Assembly (NCBI GenBank): GCA_964423615.1
Contig: CAYRFQ010000008.1
Coordinates: forward strand, 62,001 to 126,000
Direction of reading: 5' to 3'
DNA length: 64,000 nucleotides
Source: CAYRFQ01 sp964423615
GTDB lineage: Bacteria; Planctomycetota; Planctomycetia; Gemmatales; Gemmataceae
Shown here: positions 17,088 to 25,472 of the stretch, one piece after another
Layout: each line of letters begins with the position of its first letter
Numbering within the stretch: the stretch's first letter is position 1
Translations under genes and position numbers: made by a program
The notes under the pieces: model-generated
Told to the model about the DNA's origin: nothing
Database searches by the model: none
What the model saw: only the letters and a program-made list of their open reading frames with translations

Positions 17088-17657
17088 TGGAAAAATCCGT
17101 TTCGGAGGACTGGCGAAAGATTGTAGGTAACGTTGGTTTGGGACCTCAAAGTTTCTTGGAGGGAGATAGCAGACAGTGTTTATCTTTGCCTCCGCAAACA
17201 CTGTTGTTGGGAGGTTCGGAGGTTTATTATAGGAATCCAGAGGTAGAAAATTACTCACTCCGATGATTTTTCACTGTCTATCGCATTCTGAAGACGATGT
17301 TGGGTGTTCAATTTTTGCCGACGTTAGACTCTGTCCGCGTCTTTCGTCTTTGCTGGGTTGGGTTCGTTCGCCACTTGTCGAGCGAGGAGTATCAATGGTA
17401 GATTGGTAGATCAGGGTTTTTGAGCTTCGTGGTTTATTTCTATGACTCCGCGAGTGACGTTTGGCGCTAAACTCATCACGAACCAAAAGCCAGGATCACA
17501 AGATGGAAACTTCTCTATCGCAGTTCGGGTTAAATGCCTACAAACTCAACCTTAAATCGCGTTCAGTACAAAGCACGAGGGGATGACCTGATTTTGAAAG
17601 CCGCGGCTTGCAGGTTTCCTAATCTCCGACCGCGAATACATTTGGAGGACAATTCAG
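17088..17657. other. divergent intergenic region
   Basis: About 570 bp between a leftward CoA-binding gene and a rightward HEAT gene. No additional gene is supported. The plus-strand ribosome binding site for the next gene is GGAGG at 17644-17648. Confidence 0.5.
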
Positions 17658-18827
17658 ATGTTCCGATGTGGGCTGGCAACGTTGATAGTTTTCGCGGCAG
17701 TTACCTCAACCGCTTTTGGTGGTGGGAAGCAAACAAAAAAGCTTCCGGTGACCGCTGAAGGGTGGGTTGAATTCATGGAGAAGGCGAAAAAGCCACGCAC
17801 GCGAGCCATTGTCGCGTTGATCCTTGCCGAGAAGTTTGGTGGGGACGAGAGTTGCGTGTTCCCGGCTCTGAAGCAACGTCTCTTCCAAGACAAAGAACCA
17901 GAAGTTCGGAAAGCGGCAGCCGTTGGTCTATCGGTCGTTGGCCCGAAAGTCGGAAGAGCCGACGGTAAAGCCATCGCTCTCGTGCTTGCTAAGGCCATGT
18001 TAGAAGACAAAGCCAAGGAAGTCCGACAGACAGCAGCCGAAGCTCTTGCTGGAAAGATGGTCCAATATGGGGAGGATGTGGTGACATCTCTCGCTCAGGC
18101 GTTGAAAGACGATCACGCCGGAACACGGGCCGCAGCAGCCCGTGTCCTCAAAGAGATGGGAAAGAAGGCCAGACTCGTCCGAGACAAAATTGTGGTTGTG
18201 GTCAAGTCCAAGAATTTGGACCGATTCACTCGTTTGTATTTGGTCCAAACTTTGACGATGTTTCACCAAACGGACGAGGACGTTGAGAAAATACTTCCTA
18301 TTTTGAAGGCAGCCTTGTCCGAGACGGACCCTCCCGAAGGACTACAGCAGATAGTGATCGATGGATTACCTAATTACGGTGAGAAAGCGAATGTGGCGGT
18401 GGCAGAGGTTCTCGCGATCTTCAAGAAGCCCTCGAACCCACCTTTGCTCAGACGCTCGGCGGCAATCACGCTTGGAAAAATGAACCCATCTCAGGGCGAA
18501 ACTTGGAAGGCCGTCCAGGAAGTCCTATCCGAAGACCGAGGTGATTTGCACGCCGAGGCGATTCGTCTCAGCGGACAGTTTTGCCAGGCTGAGAAAGGCT
18601 TTGTCGAGCAAATGATCAAGATGTGTGGTCAAGGAAACCAGGAAGCGAAACTTGCAGCTATCCACGAACTCGAACGACTTGGGGCGAAGGCTGAACCAGC
18701 CTTGGACACACTCAAGGACCTGGCATCGAACGCGGTACGGGAGATCGTTCGAATGCAAGCTTCCAAAGCGTTGGAAGTAGTGAGCAAGGCCCTTGCCGCA
18801 GAGAAAAAGGACAAAAAGAAAAAATAA
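17658..18827 (+). CDS. secreted HEAT-repeat protein
   Basis: A 389-aa protein with a signal peptide (about 1-21, ending AFG) and HEAT-type repeats from about 30 to 380, such as EVRKAAAVGLSVVGP, EVRQTAAEALAGKM and GTRAAAARVLKEMG. The end is Lys-rich (KKDKKKK). The ATG follows GGAGG at a spacing of 9. It is probably a periplasmic or surface scaffold. It is similar in style to the cytoplasmic HEAT protein at 4148-5461 but exported. Function unknown. Confidence 0.87.
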   Translation: MFRCGLATLIVFAAVTSTAFGGGKQTKKLPVTAEGWVEFMEKAKKPRTRAIVALILAEKFGGDESCVFPALKQRLFQDKEPEVRKAAAVGLSVVGPKVGRADGKAIALVLAKAMLEDKAKEVRQTAAEALAGKMVQYGEDVVTSLAQALKDDHAGTRAAAARVLKEMGKKARLVRDKIVVVVKSKNLDRFTRLYLVQTLTMFHQTDEDVEKILPILKAALSETDPPEGLQQIVIDGLPNYGEKANVAVAEVLAIFKKPSNPPLLRRSAAITLGKMNPSQGETWKAVQEVLSEDRGDLHAEAIRLSGQFCQAEKGFVEQMIKMCGQGNQEAKLAAIHELERLGAKAEPALDTLKDLASNAVREIVRMQASKALEVVSKALAAEKKDKKKK

Positions 18828-18947
18828 AGGCCAGAAGAAGAGGATAGTGTTGTTGTAATCGAGAACTCGAACTGTAAGCGAAGAGCCGAGAAGGTCATCG
18901 CTCTGGCTCTGCGTTAGTAAGTAATGTCTGTCCGCTGATCCATTCGC

Positions 18948-19646
18948 TCACTCTCGATTCCTTGAGAGTAGGCCGCTTCGGACAATGAAGTAGAGCAGGG
19001 TGAGAACGCTGGAGAGCGTAGCGGCAACGTACGTCAAAGCTGCTGCGTTGAGGACTTTGGCCACAATCTTATCTTCTTCAGGCGAAATCAATCCTGTTTC
19101 TAACAGTCCAATGCGGGCACGGCGGCTCGCGTCGTATTCGACTGGGAGATTGGCAAGCTGGAACGCCACCACAAAAGAGAAGACAACGATCCCAGCGATG
19201 ACCAAGTTGGCCCACCCAAGAAAGACCCCGATAAAAAAGATCACCCAAGCGGTGCTACTTCCAAAACTAGCCAAAGGCACGATTGCATTTCGGATTATCA
19301 ATAGGGGGTACCTATTTGCATCTTGAAATGCGTGGCCTGTTTCGTGGGCGGCAATCCCGAGTGCGGCCAAGGAATGTCCATGGTAGACGTCGGAGCTCAG
19401 ACGCAAGAGACGTTCGCCAGGCACGTAATGATCCGACAAGAATCCCTGGGTCATCTCGATCTTCGCATTCTGGATTCCCTCGTGTTCGAGCATGACAGCC
19501 GCGGTTTCCGCCCCCGTGACGCCGCTCCTACTTGCAAATCTGTTCGCCTCTTGATACGCCGATTGAACTTTCCATTGCGCCCACGCGGCTAACAGCATCG
19601 CGGGACCAACGATCAAAAAATACAGTGGGTCTATGCCAAAAACCAT
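18948..19646 (-). CDS. zinc metallopeptidase, YugP family
   Basis: A 232-aa membrane protein of the neutral zinc metallopeptidase 2 (YugP) family. Zinc motif HETGH at residues 101-105 and a probable third ligand Glu170 in LPVEYDASRRA. Transmembrane segments lie at the N-terminus, about 115-165 and at the C-terminus. The GGAGGG ribosome binding site lies before the ATG. It probably degrades membrane or misfolded proteins; natural substrates of the family are unclear. It stands alone, convergent with the secreted HEAT gene. Confidence 0.93.
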   Translation of the reverse strand: MVFGIDPLYFLIVGPAMLLAAWAQWKVQSAYQEANRFASRSGVTGAETAAVMLEHEGIQNAKIEMTQGFLSDHYVPGERLLRLSSDVYHGHSLAALGIAAHETGHAFQDANRYPLLIIRNAIVPLASFGSSTAWVIFFIGVFLGWANLVIAGIVVFSFVVAFQLANLPVEYDASRRARIGLLETGLISPEEDKIVAKVLNAAALTYVAATLSSVLTLLYFIVRSGLLSRNRE

Positions 19647-20819
19647 TGGTTCTTCCCTCCTTCCTACCTATTGGTCCTGTTCCTGAATTGTTAGAGAGAA
19701 CAGGAAATACAAAAGATTCATACATCAACCGATACTGATTTCGTTTCGGTGACGTGTCGAGTTAGTCTTTCCTACCGACTTGTAATTCGCTTACGTTAGA
19801 TTTTCATCCGAGGCAGAATTGATGAATTTCGTAGGAGGGCGTCCGAGAATAACGTTTTCACAGTCGTCCGTCCTTTTGTTCTTCCTGGTCTGCTTCGTCA
19901 ACATCTTTGCATCCTCCGTTGCGTTGAAGACTGAGTTATGGCTTTTCTGAGTGTTTCGCATGCGACCGGAAACTCAGAAAACCTTTCGACCCTGAGAACC
20001 AGAATCGTACCGAAACGAACCTTTCTCGATGCACGAGAGACCCCCGACTCGGATTTCTTCTTCTATAATCGACCTCATCGACCTCATCGACGAACTCGCT
20101 CTGAGGGCTTTCTACCCACCCTACCAAATCGAAACCCGAGGCGCACCGCCTTTCGAACCGCCAATGACCCTCAACTTATCGCCCGACCGCTACTGCATCG
20201 GAATAGTCTCCTCCCTAACGATCACTTTGGCCTGAAAGCAAAACCTCAACTTTCTGGCCATTTTGTGCAACCATCGACGCGATTTCCCAACAATCTGTAG
20301 TTTGCAAAGAAGAACAAGCCAAACAAGCCACCGGGACTCTGCGTCAACGACGAGCCGAGGAAGAAAAAGAGCGTCAAGAAAGGGCAACAAACACCGTGGC
20401 CAAGAACCGGCCGAGTCATTGCATTCAAAGGAATTAGCAAATCTGCGCAATTTGGGTATGTTGTTCATTCGATCTTGAATATCTCGAATTAGCTGCATGG
20501 TCTTTTGACCACTATTCAGGAGCCGCCACGTGTTTTCCCGAGGTTAAGTTGTCTCTAATTCGAAGACTTTTCATAACTGTGAAAGTGCTGGACAAGGCAC
20601 GAAACACCTTGGTCCACTCTTCTTGCTTGGCGACACGATTTCCAAGGACGATGGAGTTTTGCCAGGCTTCCGACCTGGAAATCGGGCTACTCTCGACCCC
20701 ACAAACTTGGATGACCGTGACACTCTTGGAATCGCCTCTTACAACTTGAATCAGCTACACGAAGCCGTTGGGCAAAACAACCGGGAGTAAGCAAGTAATC
20801 GAGCTCCGTTCGGAAAGCG
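19647..20819. other. long intergenic region, no supported gene
   Basis: About 1.2 kb. Open frames on both strands between 19938 and 20498 overlap each other and have low-complexity Arg/Pro composition without domains. A short tandem repeat of CGACCTCAT occurs at about 20067-20090. It may contain decayed coding sequence; no RNA gene was recognised. Confidence 0.4.
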
Positions 20820-20848
20820 AGCCAGCCCACGCACTGCATGGGCTGGCT
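20820..20848 (-). terminator. 10-bp GC-rich hairpin beyond the RTX gene
   Basis: A perfect stem (20820-20829 with 20839-20848) with a 9-base loop lies about 30 bp after the RTX gene stop. The following minus-strand sequence has only a short T-run (CGCTTTCC), so it is a probable but non-classical terminator. Confidence 0.55.
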
Positions 20849-20877
20849 TGGGTTATTCGATCTTCGGACGTCAATCC

Positions 20878-22959
20878 TTAAGAAGAAAACGCACTGAAGA
20901 AGGCATCGAGGGCGTCCATCTTATCTTGCATATCCGGGTTGTTGGGATTTCCGTTGCTGTCGGTGTTGAAGAAGTAGTATTCCCAGGAGGTCGCCCAATC
21001 CTCTTTGGGATTGTGCTTTCCGTATCCCCGAGCAAATCCGGTATTGGTGTTAAACCAGTCGTCGTAAACCCCGCCTTTTCGCGTGTCCCGTGCCTGTTCC
21101 CAAGAACCCCACGATGGCTTGTTCTCTCGCCAGCTGATGTCGTAGAAATCATCCCAAAGGGCTTCACTCTCCCCGGCACTCTTTATCTCGTTGGCTGAAT
21201 CGAAGTTGTGGGCGGTTTCGTGAATGACAGTCTTGAGGGCTTGGGTTTCGGTGCTGAAGGTGCCGTTGCCGTAGACGATGTACGAGCCTCCGTTGACGGC
21301 AATGGCGTTGGTGACGCCACCGACGTTACCAGTGAAGTTACCACCTCGCCATAACGTTGGCATGTCCTCGAGCAAGCGGACATTGCCGGTTCGCTTGACC
21401 AACATCAGGAAGGCTTTATCGACCAGGTAAACGTCGTCTTGACCCCAAGTAGCCGCTGCGAAGCCACCCTTCTCCTTGTTGTCGTCGATGGTAATTTTGA
21501 CATCGAATCCGTTGCTAACAGAATTGCCGAGGTCGTTGTTGTCTCCGTCGTTTTTGTAGATACGGTCGTAACCACCGCCGTCATTGAAGCTGTCGGTATC
21601 CCTTCCACCGTAGAGACCATCGTCACCATTGCCGGCGTTGAGAGTGTCCTTGCCGTAACCCCCAGCGAGGAAGTCATCGCCGTCTCCTCCGAAGAGGCTG
21701 TCATTCCCATACCAACCAAACACAACATCGTCGCCTGCTTCTCCATAGAGTGTGTCGTCGTCACCGCCACCTCGGAGGGTATCCGCGCCGTTTCCACCGT
21801 AGAACAGATCGTCGCCCATCTCGCCGTGGAGTTCGTCATCGCCAGCATCTCCTTTCAGGGTGTCGTTCCCGTTGTAACCCCACAGGTCGTCGTTGCCCGT
21901 GCCACCTTCGATGGAATCGTTGCCATTGCCACCAAGCAAGTCATCACTTCCGCCTTCGCCTCGAAGAGTGTCGTTTCCATCGCCACCGATGACAGTATCA
22001 TGGCCAGAACCGGCGCGGAGATAGTCGTTACCTGTGCCGCCATCAATGTGCACTGCATCGGATGTGTAGATGTAGACAGAATCATTGCCTGCGAAAACAT
22101 CGATATCGAACACGTCGGTGATATCGTTGCTGGACGAGACATAGACATAGTTGTCTTCATTGGTTCCATCAATCAGGAGGTCATCACCGATGTGCGAGTT
22201 ATACATGTACAACCGATCGGCTTGGCGGAAGTCGGCGTCACTCTCGACTTCGAGGCCATTGACGTAGAGATAGTCGGACTCGACATACGCTACGCCACCA
22301 CTGGATTTCCCAAGGACTTTGGTCGTCGGGTAGATGAACGTCTGGTCGTATTCTCCACTTTTGGTCAGGAAGGCCCGGAAATCATCGTTTACGGTCACGT
22401 CGTCGAGAATCAACTTCTCCACCCCCGAAGTTCCGTGGATCTCGAGATCGTTGTTGGTGTTGTTGCCAACCTGCGTGGACCGGATATCGATTTCGTCGCG
22501 TTTGCTTGTCGTTCCACCACCTCCGGTTTCGATCCGAATGTCATCGCCTGTTGTGACGTCTTTGATAGTCAGTTTGTCTCCCCCTTGGCCGAGGTCAACA
22601 GTGAGGTCCCACGACAAATCCAAGTCGTAAATGTCTACACTGTCGTGGCCGGACGACATGTTGACAATGATGTTGCTGATCGAGCCTGTGAATGTGCTCG
22701 CTGTCCGACCATTGATACGGGTAGTCGAGTCTGTCGCTTCAACTCGGACTGAGTCATCCTTGAGCTGGTAGATCTCAATGTTGTTCTCAGCCGTGTCACC
22801 GTTGACGTAGAGGGTCGTGCCGGAGAGGTAGGCTCCGACGTCGCCAGCCATCAAGGCTCTTTCTTCCAGGCCCTCGAGTTGCAAGCGGCAGTTACGCTTG
22901 TTCGTTGTGGTTTGGCGTCCCGAGAACAACTTTGTGAGTGTGGTTAATAGACTTTTCAT
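20878..22959 (-). CDS. surface RTX-repeat protein with zincin-like metallopeptidase C-terminus
   Basis: The start is the ATG at 22959, because GGAG lies about 10 bases upstream; this gives 693 aa. The N-terminus has the planctomycete-type export stretch LQLEGLEERALMAGD. Residues about 40-290 are beta-rich, followed by about 15 Ca2+-binding RTX nonapeptides (about 295-475, for example GGDGNDTLRGEGG). The last 200 residues hold an HExxH zinc motif (HETAH, 580-584) and a downstream Glu in PKEDWATSWE that could be the third ligand, similar in spacing to lethal-factor-type zincins. It is probably a secreted or surface calcium-binding protein with peptidase activity. The RTX part is certain; the peptidase assignment is inference from the motif. 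Confidence 0.87.
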   Translation of the reverse strand: MKSLLTTLTKLFSGRQTTTNKRNCRLQLEGLEERALMAGDVGAYLSGTTLYVNGDTAENNIEIYQLKDDSVRVEATDSTTRINGRTASTFTGSISNIIVNMSSGHDSVDIYDLDLSWDLTVDLGQGGDKLTIKDVTTGDDIRIETGGGGTTSKRDEIDIRSTQVGNNTNNDLEIHGTSGVEKLILDDVTVNDDFRAFLTKSGEYDQTFIYPTTKVLGKSSGGVAYVESDYLYVNGLEVESDADFRQADRLYMYNSHIGDDLLIDGTNEDNYVYVSSSNDITDVFDIDVFAGNDSVYIYTSDAVHIDGGTGNDYLRAGSGHDTVIGGDGNDTLRGEGGSDDLLGGNGNDSIEGGTGNDDLWGYNGNDTLKGDAGDDELHGEMGDDLFYGGNGADTLRGGGDDDTLYGEAGDDVVFGWYGNDSLFGGDGDDFLAGGYGKDTLNAGNGDDGLYGGRDTDSFNDGGGYDRIYKNDGDNNDLGNSVSNGFDVKITIDDNKEKGGFAAATWGQDDVYLVDKAFLMLVKRTGNVRLLEDMPTLWRGGNFTGNVGGVTNAIAVNGGSYIVYGNGTFSTETQALKTVIHETAHNFDSANEIKSAGESEALWDDFYDISWRENKPSWGSWEQARDTRKGGVYDDWFNTNTGFARGYGKHNPKEDWATSWEYYFFNTDSNGNPNNPDMQDKMDALDAFFSAFSS

Positions 22960-23586
22960 CTGAGCAATCTCCAAAAAACGTGGGCAAAAAAATCGTGTGT
23001 CCCTTGTTACTTGCTCACAGCAAGAACACGACAAGAGATGTCTCGAATCCGATTCTCAAGTTCAGGCACAAGTTGCTGAAACGCTCGTGAAGAGAAGCTC
23101 AAAGTGTACCAATTGGCTTTTTTTGATACAGAGTGTTGGAGGATTGCACAGTTTAACTCGATAAAAATCGTTGTTTTCGTGTGAAATGAAGAAAAGAATG
23201 GTCACTGCGAGAAAAGGGAAATGAACGAATCTTGTTGTCTATATGATTACAATTTGTATCATGGTGATTTCACTATCATTACACTGACACGCCCGGCTTG
23301 AGTTCACCGGGCGCTGTAATCGCAACTAAACTGTGTTCAGCTAGACCTAAAACAAGCGAACCCGGTGAGAGTTTACAGCGCCAGATAGTCACAACGTGTT
23401 ACCTGTAAATAGTTTGTGACTTCATCTTTGGGAGCGCGTTTCACCTGAAATCTGCAATGATACCGGAGTGTCATTTTTTCAAATTTGAAGATCTCAAAAC
23501 CACTTATGGAAAACTGCCTATTCGGGTCCGCTTATGTTAGGTCTAATCCAATCGAACTACAACTTCTTCAATCACTACACTTCCTC
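22960..23586. other. intergenic leader of the RTX gene with crossing stems
   Basis: About 630 bp between two minus-strand genes. It is AT-rich near 23100-23280 and includes the structured element at 23304-23382. It may contain the terminator of the propeller gene and the promoter of the RTX gene. Confidence 0.45.
23304..23382. repeat. two crossing inverted repeats (pseudoknot or alternative hairpins)
   Basis: TCACCGGG (23304-23311) pairs with CCCGGTGA (23361-23368), and GGCGCTGTAA (23310-23319) pairs with TTACAGCGCC (23373-23382). The two pairings interleave, so they cannot both form as nested hairpins; RNA could adopt one or the other or an H-type pseudoknot. The arrangement is the same on either strand. 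Confidence 0.6.
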
Positions 23587-24795
23587 TTATTCGTCAACCT
23601 CTTCTTCCATCACAGGCTGAAGTTGCCAAACCTGACAGATCTCCTTCGTCAAGACAAAGAGCAGATTCTTTGAAGTAAGGAACTCAACTCCTTCGAGTCT
23701 CAAGTTATCAATCGAAGTTTGAAACACTTCCGTTCCATCTTTCACTGAGTAGACATGGACCACCACCCGAAAGTCCCCCGGTTTCTGGTTATTGATTTTC
23801 TGGATTCGGGCGAGGGTTATGAGGAACTCTCCATCCCGAGAAAAGAACTGCTTCTCGACGTAATTCTCCTTAATCTTATTGGTCCATTTGAGTAGCAGTT
23901 TGTCAGGCTTTCGAACATAAAGAGACACTTTCTTCGGATTGGACTTGTCGTGGAGAGCCACGAACTTTGCATCCGGGGAAATGGCCCCTCGACGTGCGTG
24001 TATTTCAACGTCGATCTTCCGACCAACGCCCTTGACCACCGAATAAATGCCTTTATTTCCAACGACACAGATTTCTTCCTCGCTGACAACACAAAGTCGT
24101 TTAGCTTGACCAGTCCCTTGGGCAACAATCTGTGCCGCTCCAATCCCCTGCCCTACAAGGGCCCATTTGTAGACGGCCCACTTTTTCTTGAACGGATCCC
24201 CTCGAAGTAAATACACGTGCTTGCTGTCGGAAGAAAAGGCACCGTCCTTGACCATATTCACTGCGAACTGTTGAGGCCCACGCTTCAGTCGCTTCGAGTC
24301 GACAAGGTATTGTCGCTTGGTCGTCCAAGATGTGATCACCAGATATCTAGAGTCCGGAGAAAACCGGACACAGCTCGGCAAGGCTTTTCGAAAGCCAGGC
24401 AGCAACAAGCCAAAAACTGTACGACCAGACTCGACATCCATGATTTCAAGTCCGCCAGTTTCTCGGATACAGCGAACGAGTGACTTACCAGTTGTTGAAA
24501 CGGGAGCGGCAAAAGCAGCGTCGTTACGTTTTTTGATGACTGTCGTTTTTTCAGCTTTCAGCGATACAGGTTTTTTCGGCTCCTCCTCGGCGTTTGGTTT
24601 CTTCTCCTTGTCAAGGATGTCGAGGGGTACAAAGCTCTCAAGGACCGAGCTCTGTGACTTTGCTGTTTTGAGTAAAACGCCACACAATTGCAAACCCGAC
24701 ATCCAACAAGCCATGATAGTGGTAAGAAAGGCTGTGCTTCCCAGAAGTTGAACCAGAGCTAACCCACTGCGATTGAAACGATAGGGACGAATCAT
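23587..24795 (-). CDS. membrane-anchored beta-propeller (WD40-like) protein
   Basis: The start ATG at 24795 has GGGAGG about 9 bases upstream (402 aa). An N-terminal transmembrane segment (about 12-42) is followed by a Lys/Glu-rich linker and a WD40/PD40-like propeller: repeats of the type VRFSPDSRYLVITSW, GAFSSDSKHVYLLRG, GAISPDAKFVALHDK and FFSRDGEFLITLAR. No catalytic residues are evident. It is probably a protein-interaction module facing the periplasm. It lies upstream of the RTX gene on the same strand but the 627-bp gap argues against a simple operon. Confidence 0.75.
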   Translation of the reverse strand: MIRPYRFNRSGLALVQLLGSTAFLTTIMACWMSGLQLCGVLLKTAKSQSSVLESFVPLDILDKEKKPNAEEEPKKPVSLKAEKTTVIKKRNDAAFAAPVSTTGKSLVRCIRETGGLEIMDVESGRTVFGLLLPGFRKALPSCVRFSPDSRYLVITSWTTKRQYLVDSKRLKRGPQQFAVNMVKDGAFSSDSKHVYLLRGDPFKKKWAVYKWALVGQGIGAAQIVAQGTGQAKRLCVVSEEEICVVGNKGIYSVVKGVGRKIDVEIHARRGAISPDAKFVALHDKSNPKKVSLYVRKPDKLLLKWTNKIKENYVEKQFFSRDGEFLITLARIQKINNQKPGDFRVVVHVYSVKDGTEVFQTSIDNLRLEGVEFLTSKNLLFVLTKEICQVWQLQPVMEEEVDE

Positions 24796-25133
24796 GGAAA
24801 CGGTCCTCCCGGCAGAATTGTGTAATGTCTCCACCCTAACTCGGATCGGGGCGATCCGTCCAGAAAGAAAGTACTATTCCGGCCGATGCCGTGCCCCAGC
24901 GCTCTCCGTGGAAAGGTCTACCCAAAACAACCATCAGCGTTTTGAAAGCGAAAACAGGCACAGATTCTTGTTCGTGGCCAGAGGTTCGTGTACCCGCTCA
25001 TTTCTTAGATGTCCCCAACGACCACCTTCAATCGCGAGCAACCCGTCCACGCATTGATTCCAATTGCAGGGTAGCGTAGAATTCCGCCACTGGATATTCG
25101 TCAGGGAAGTCGATCTCAGCACGGAGGGTGGGT
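24796..25133. other. divergent intergenic region
   Basis: About 340 bp between the leftward propeller gene and a rightward small gene. Short open frames on the plus strand (24794-25079) are in mutually overlapping frames and not supported. Confidence 0.4.
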
Positions 25134-25472
25134 ATGAATCATCAAATCCCAACGATCACAACCTATTCTGCACTCGAAAAACATGTCCTTCAGATGTTGT
25201 GCGACCACGACGATCTAGAGCCTACAACAACACCGATCCATCGTCGAACACTTTGGAAAGCCACAGAGCCGTGCGGGTTCTTTTTCCACGTGCGTGGCCC
25301 CCGCCTCTTGAAGGCCTATGCCGTTTGGACTTTGGACGAAAATCGAATATTATTCTATGACGGAATGGGTAACCGTTTCGCTGAGACCAAGCTCAGCGGC
25401 GAAGCACCGATTCCCGACGACATTACGGGCACTCCGACTCCTGCGAGCATGGCAGGCCCATCAAGTCACTGA
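25134..25472 (+). CDS. small hypothetical protein
   Basis: A 112-aa protein. The ATG at 25134 follows GGAGG by about 8 bases. The body is a compact mixed fold: a helix (YSALEKHVLQMLCDH) and beta strands (CGFFFHVRGP, YAVWTLDENRILFYD), then a Pro-rich tail. I do not recognise a family. The composition is coding-like and the size suits a conserved short planctomycete protein. Its stop overlaps the end of the convergent channel-like gene by 7 bp. Confidence 0.7.
   Translation: MNHQIPTITTYSALEKHVLQMLCDHDDLEPTTTPIHRRTLWKATEPCGFFFHVRGPRLLKAYAVWTLDENRILFYDGMGNRFAETKLSGEAPIPDDITGTPTPASMAGPSSH

Noticed and set aside
21439..22752. 437-codon open frame on the plus strand inside the RTX gene
   Set aside because: It is antisense to well-defined RTX repeats. 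Its Val/Ile-rich composition comes from the Asp/Gly-rich sense strand.
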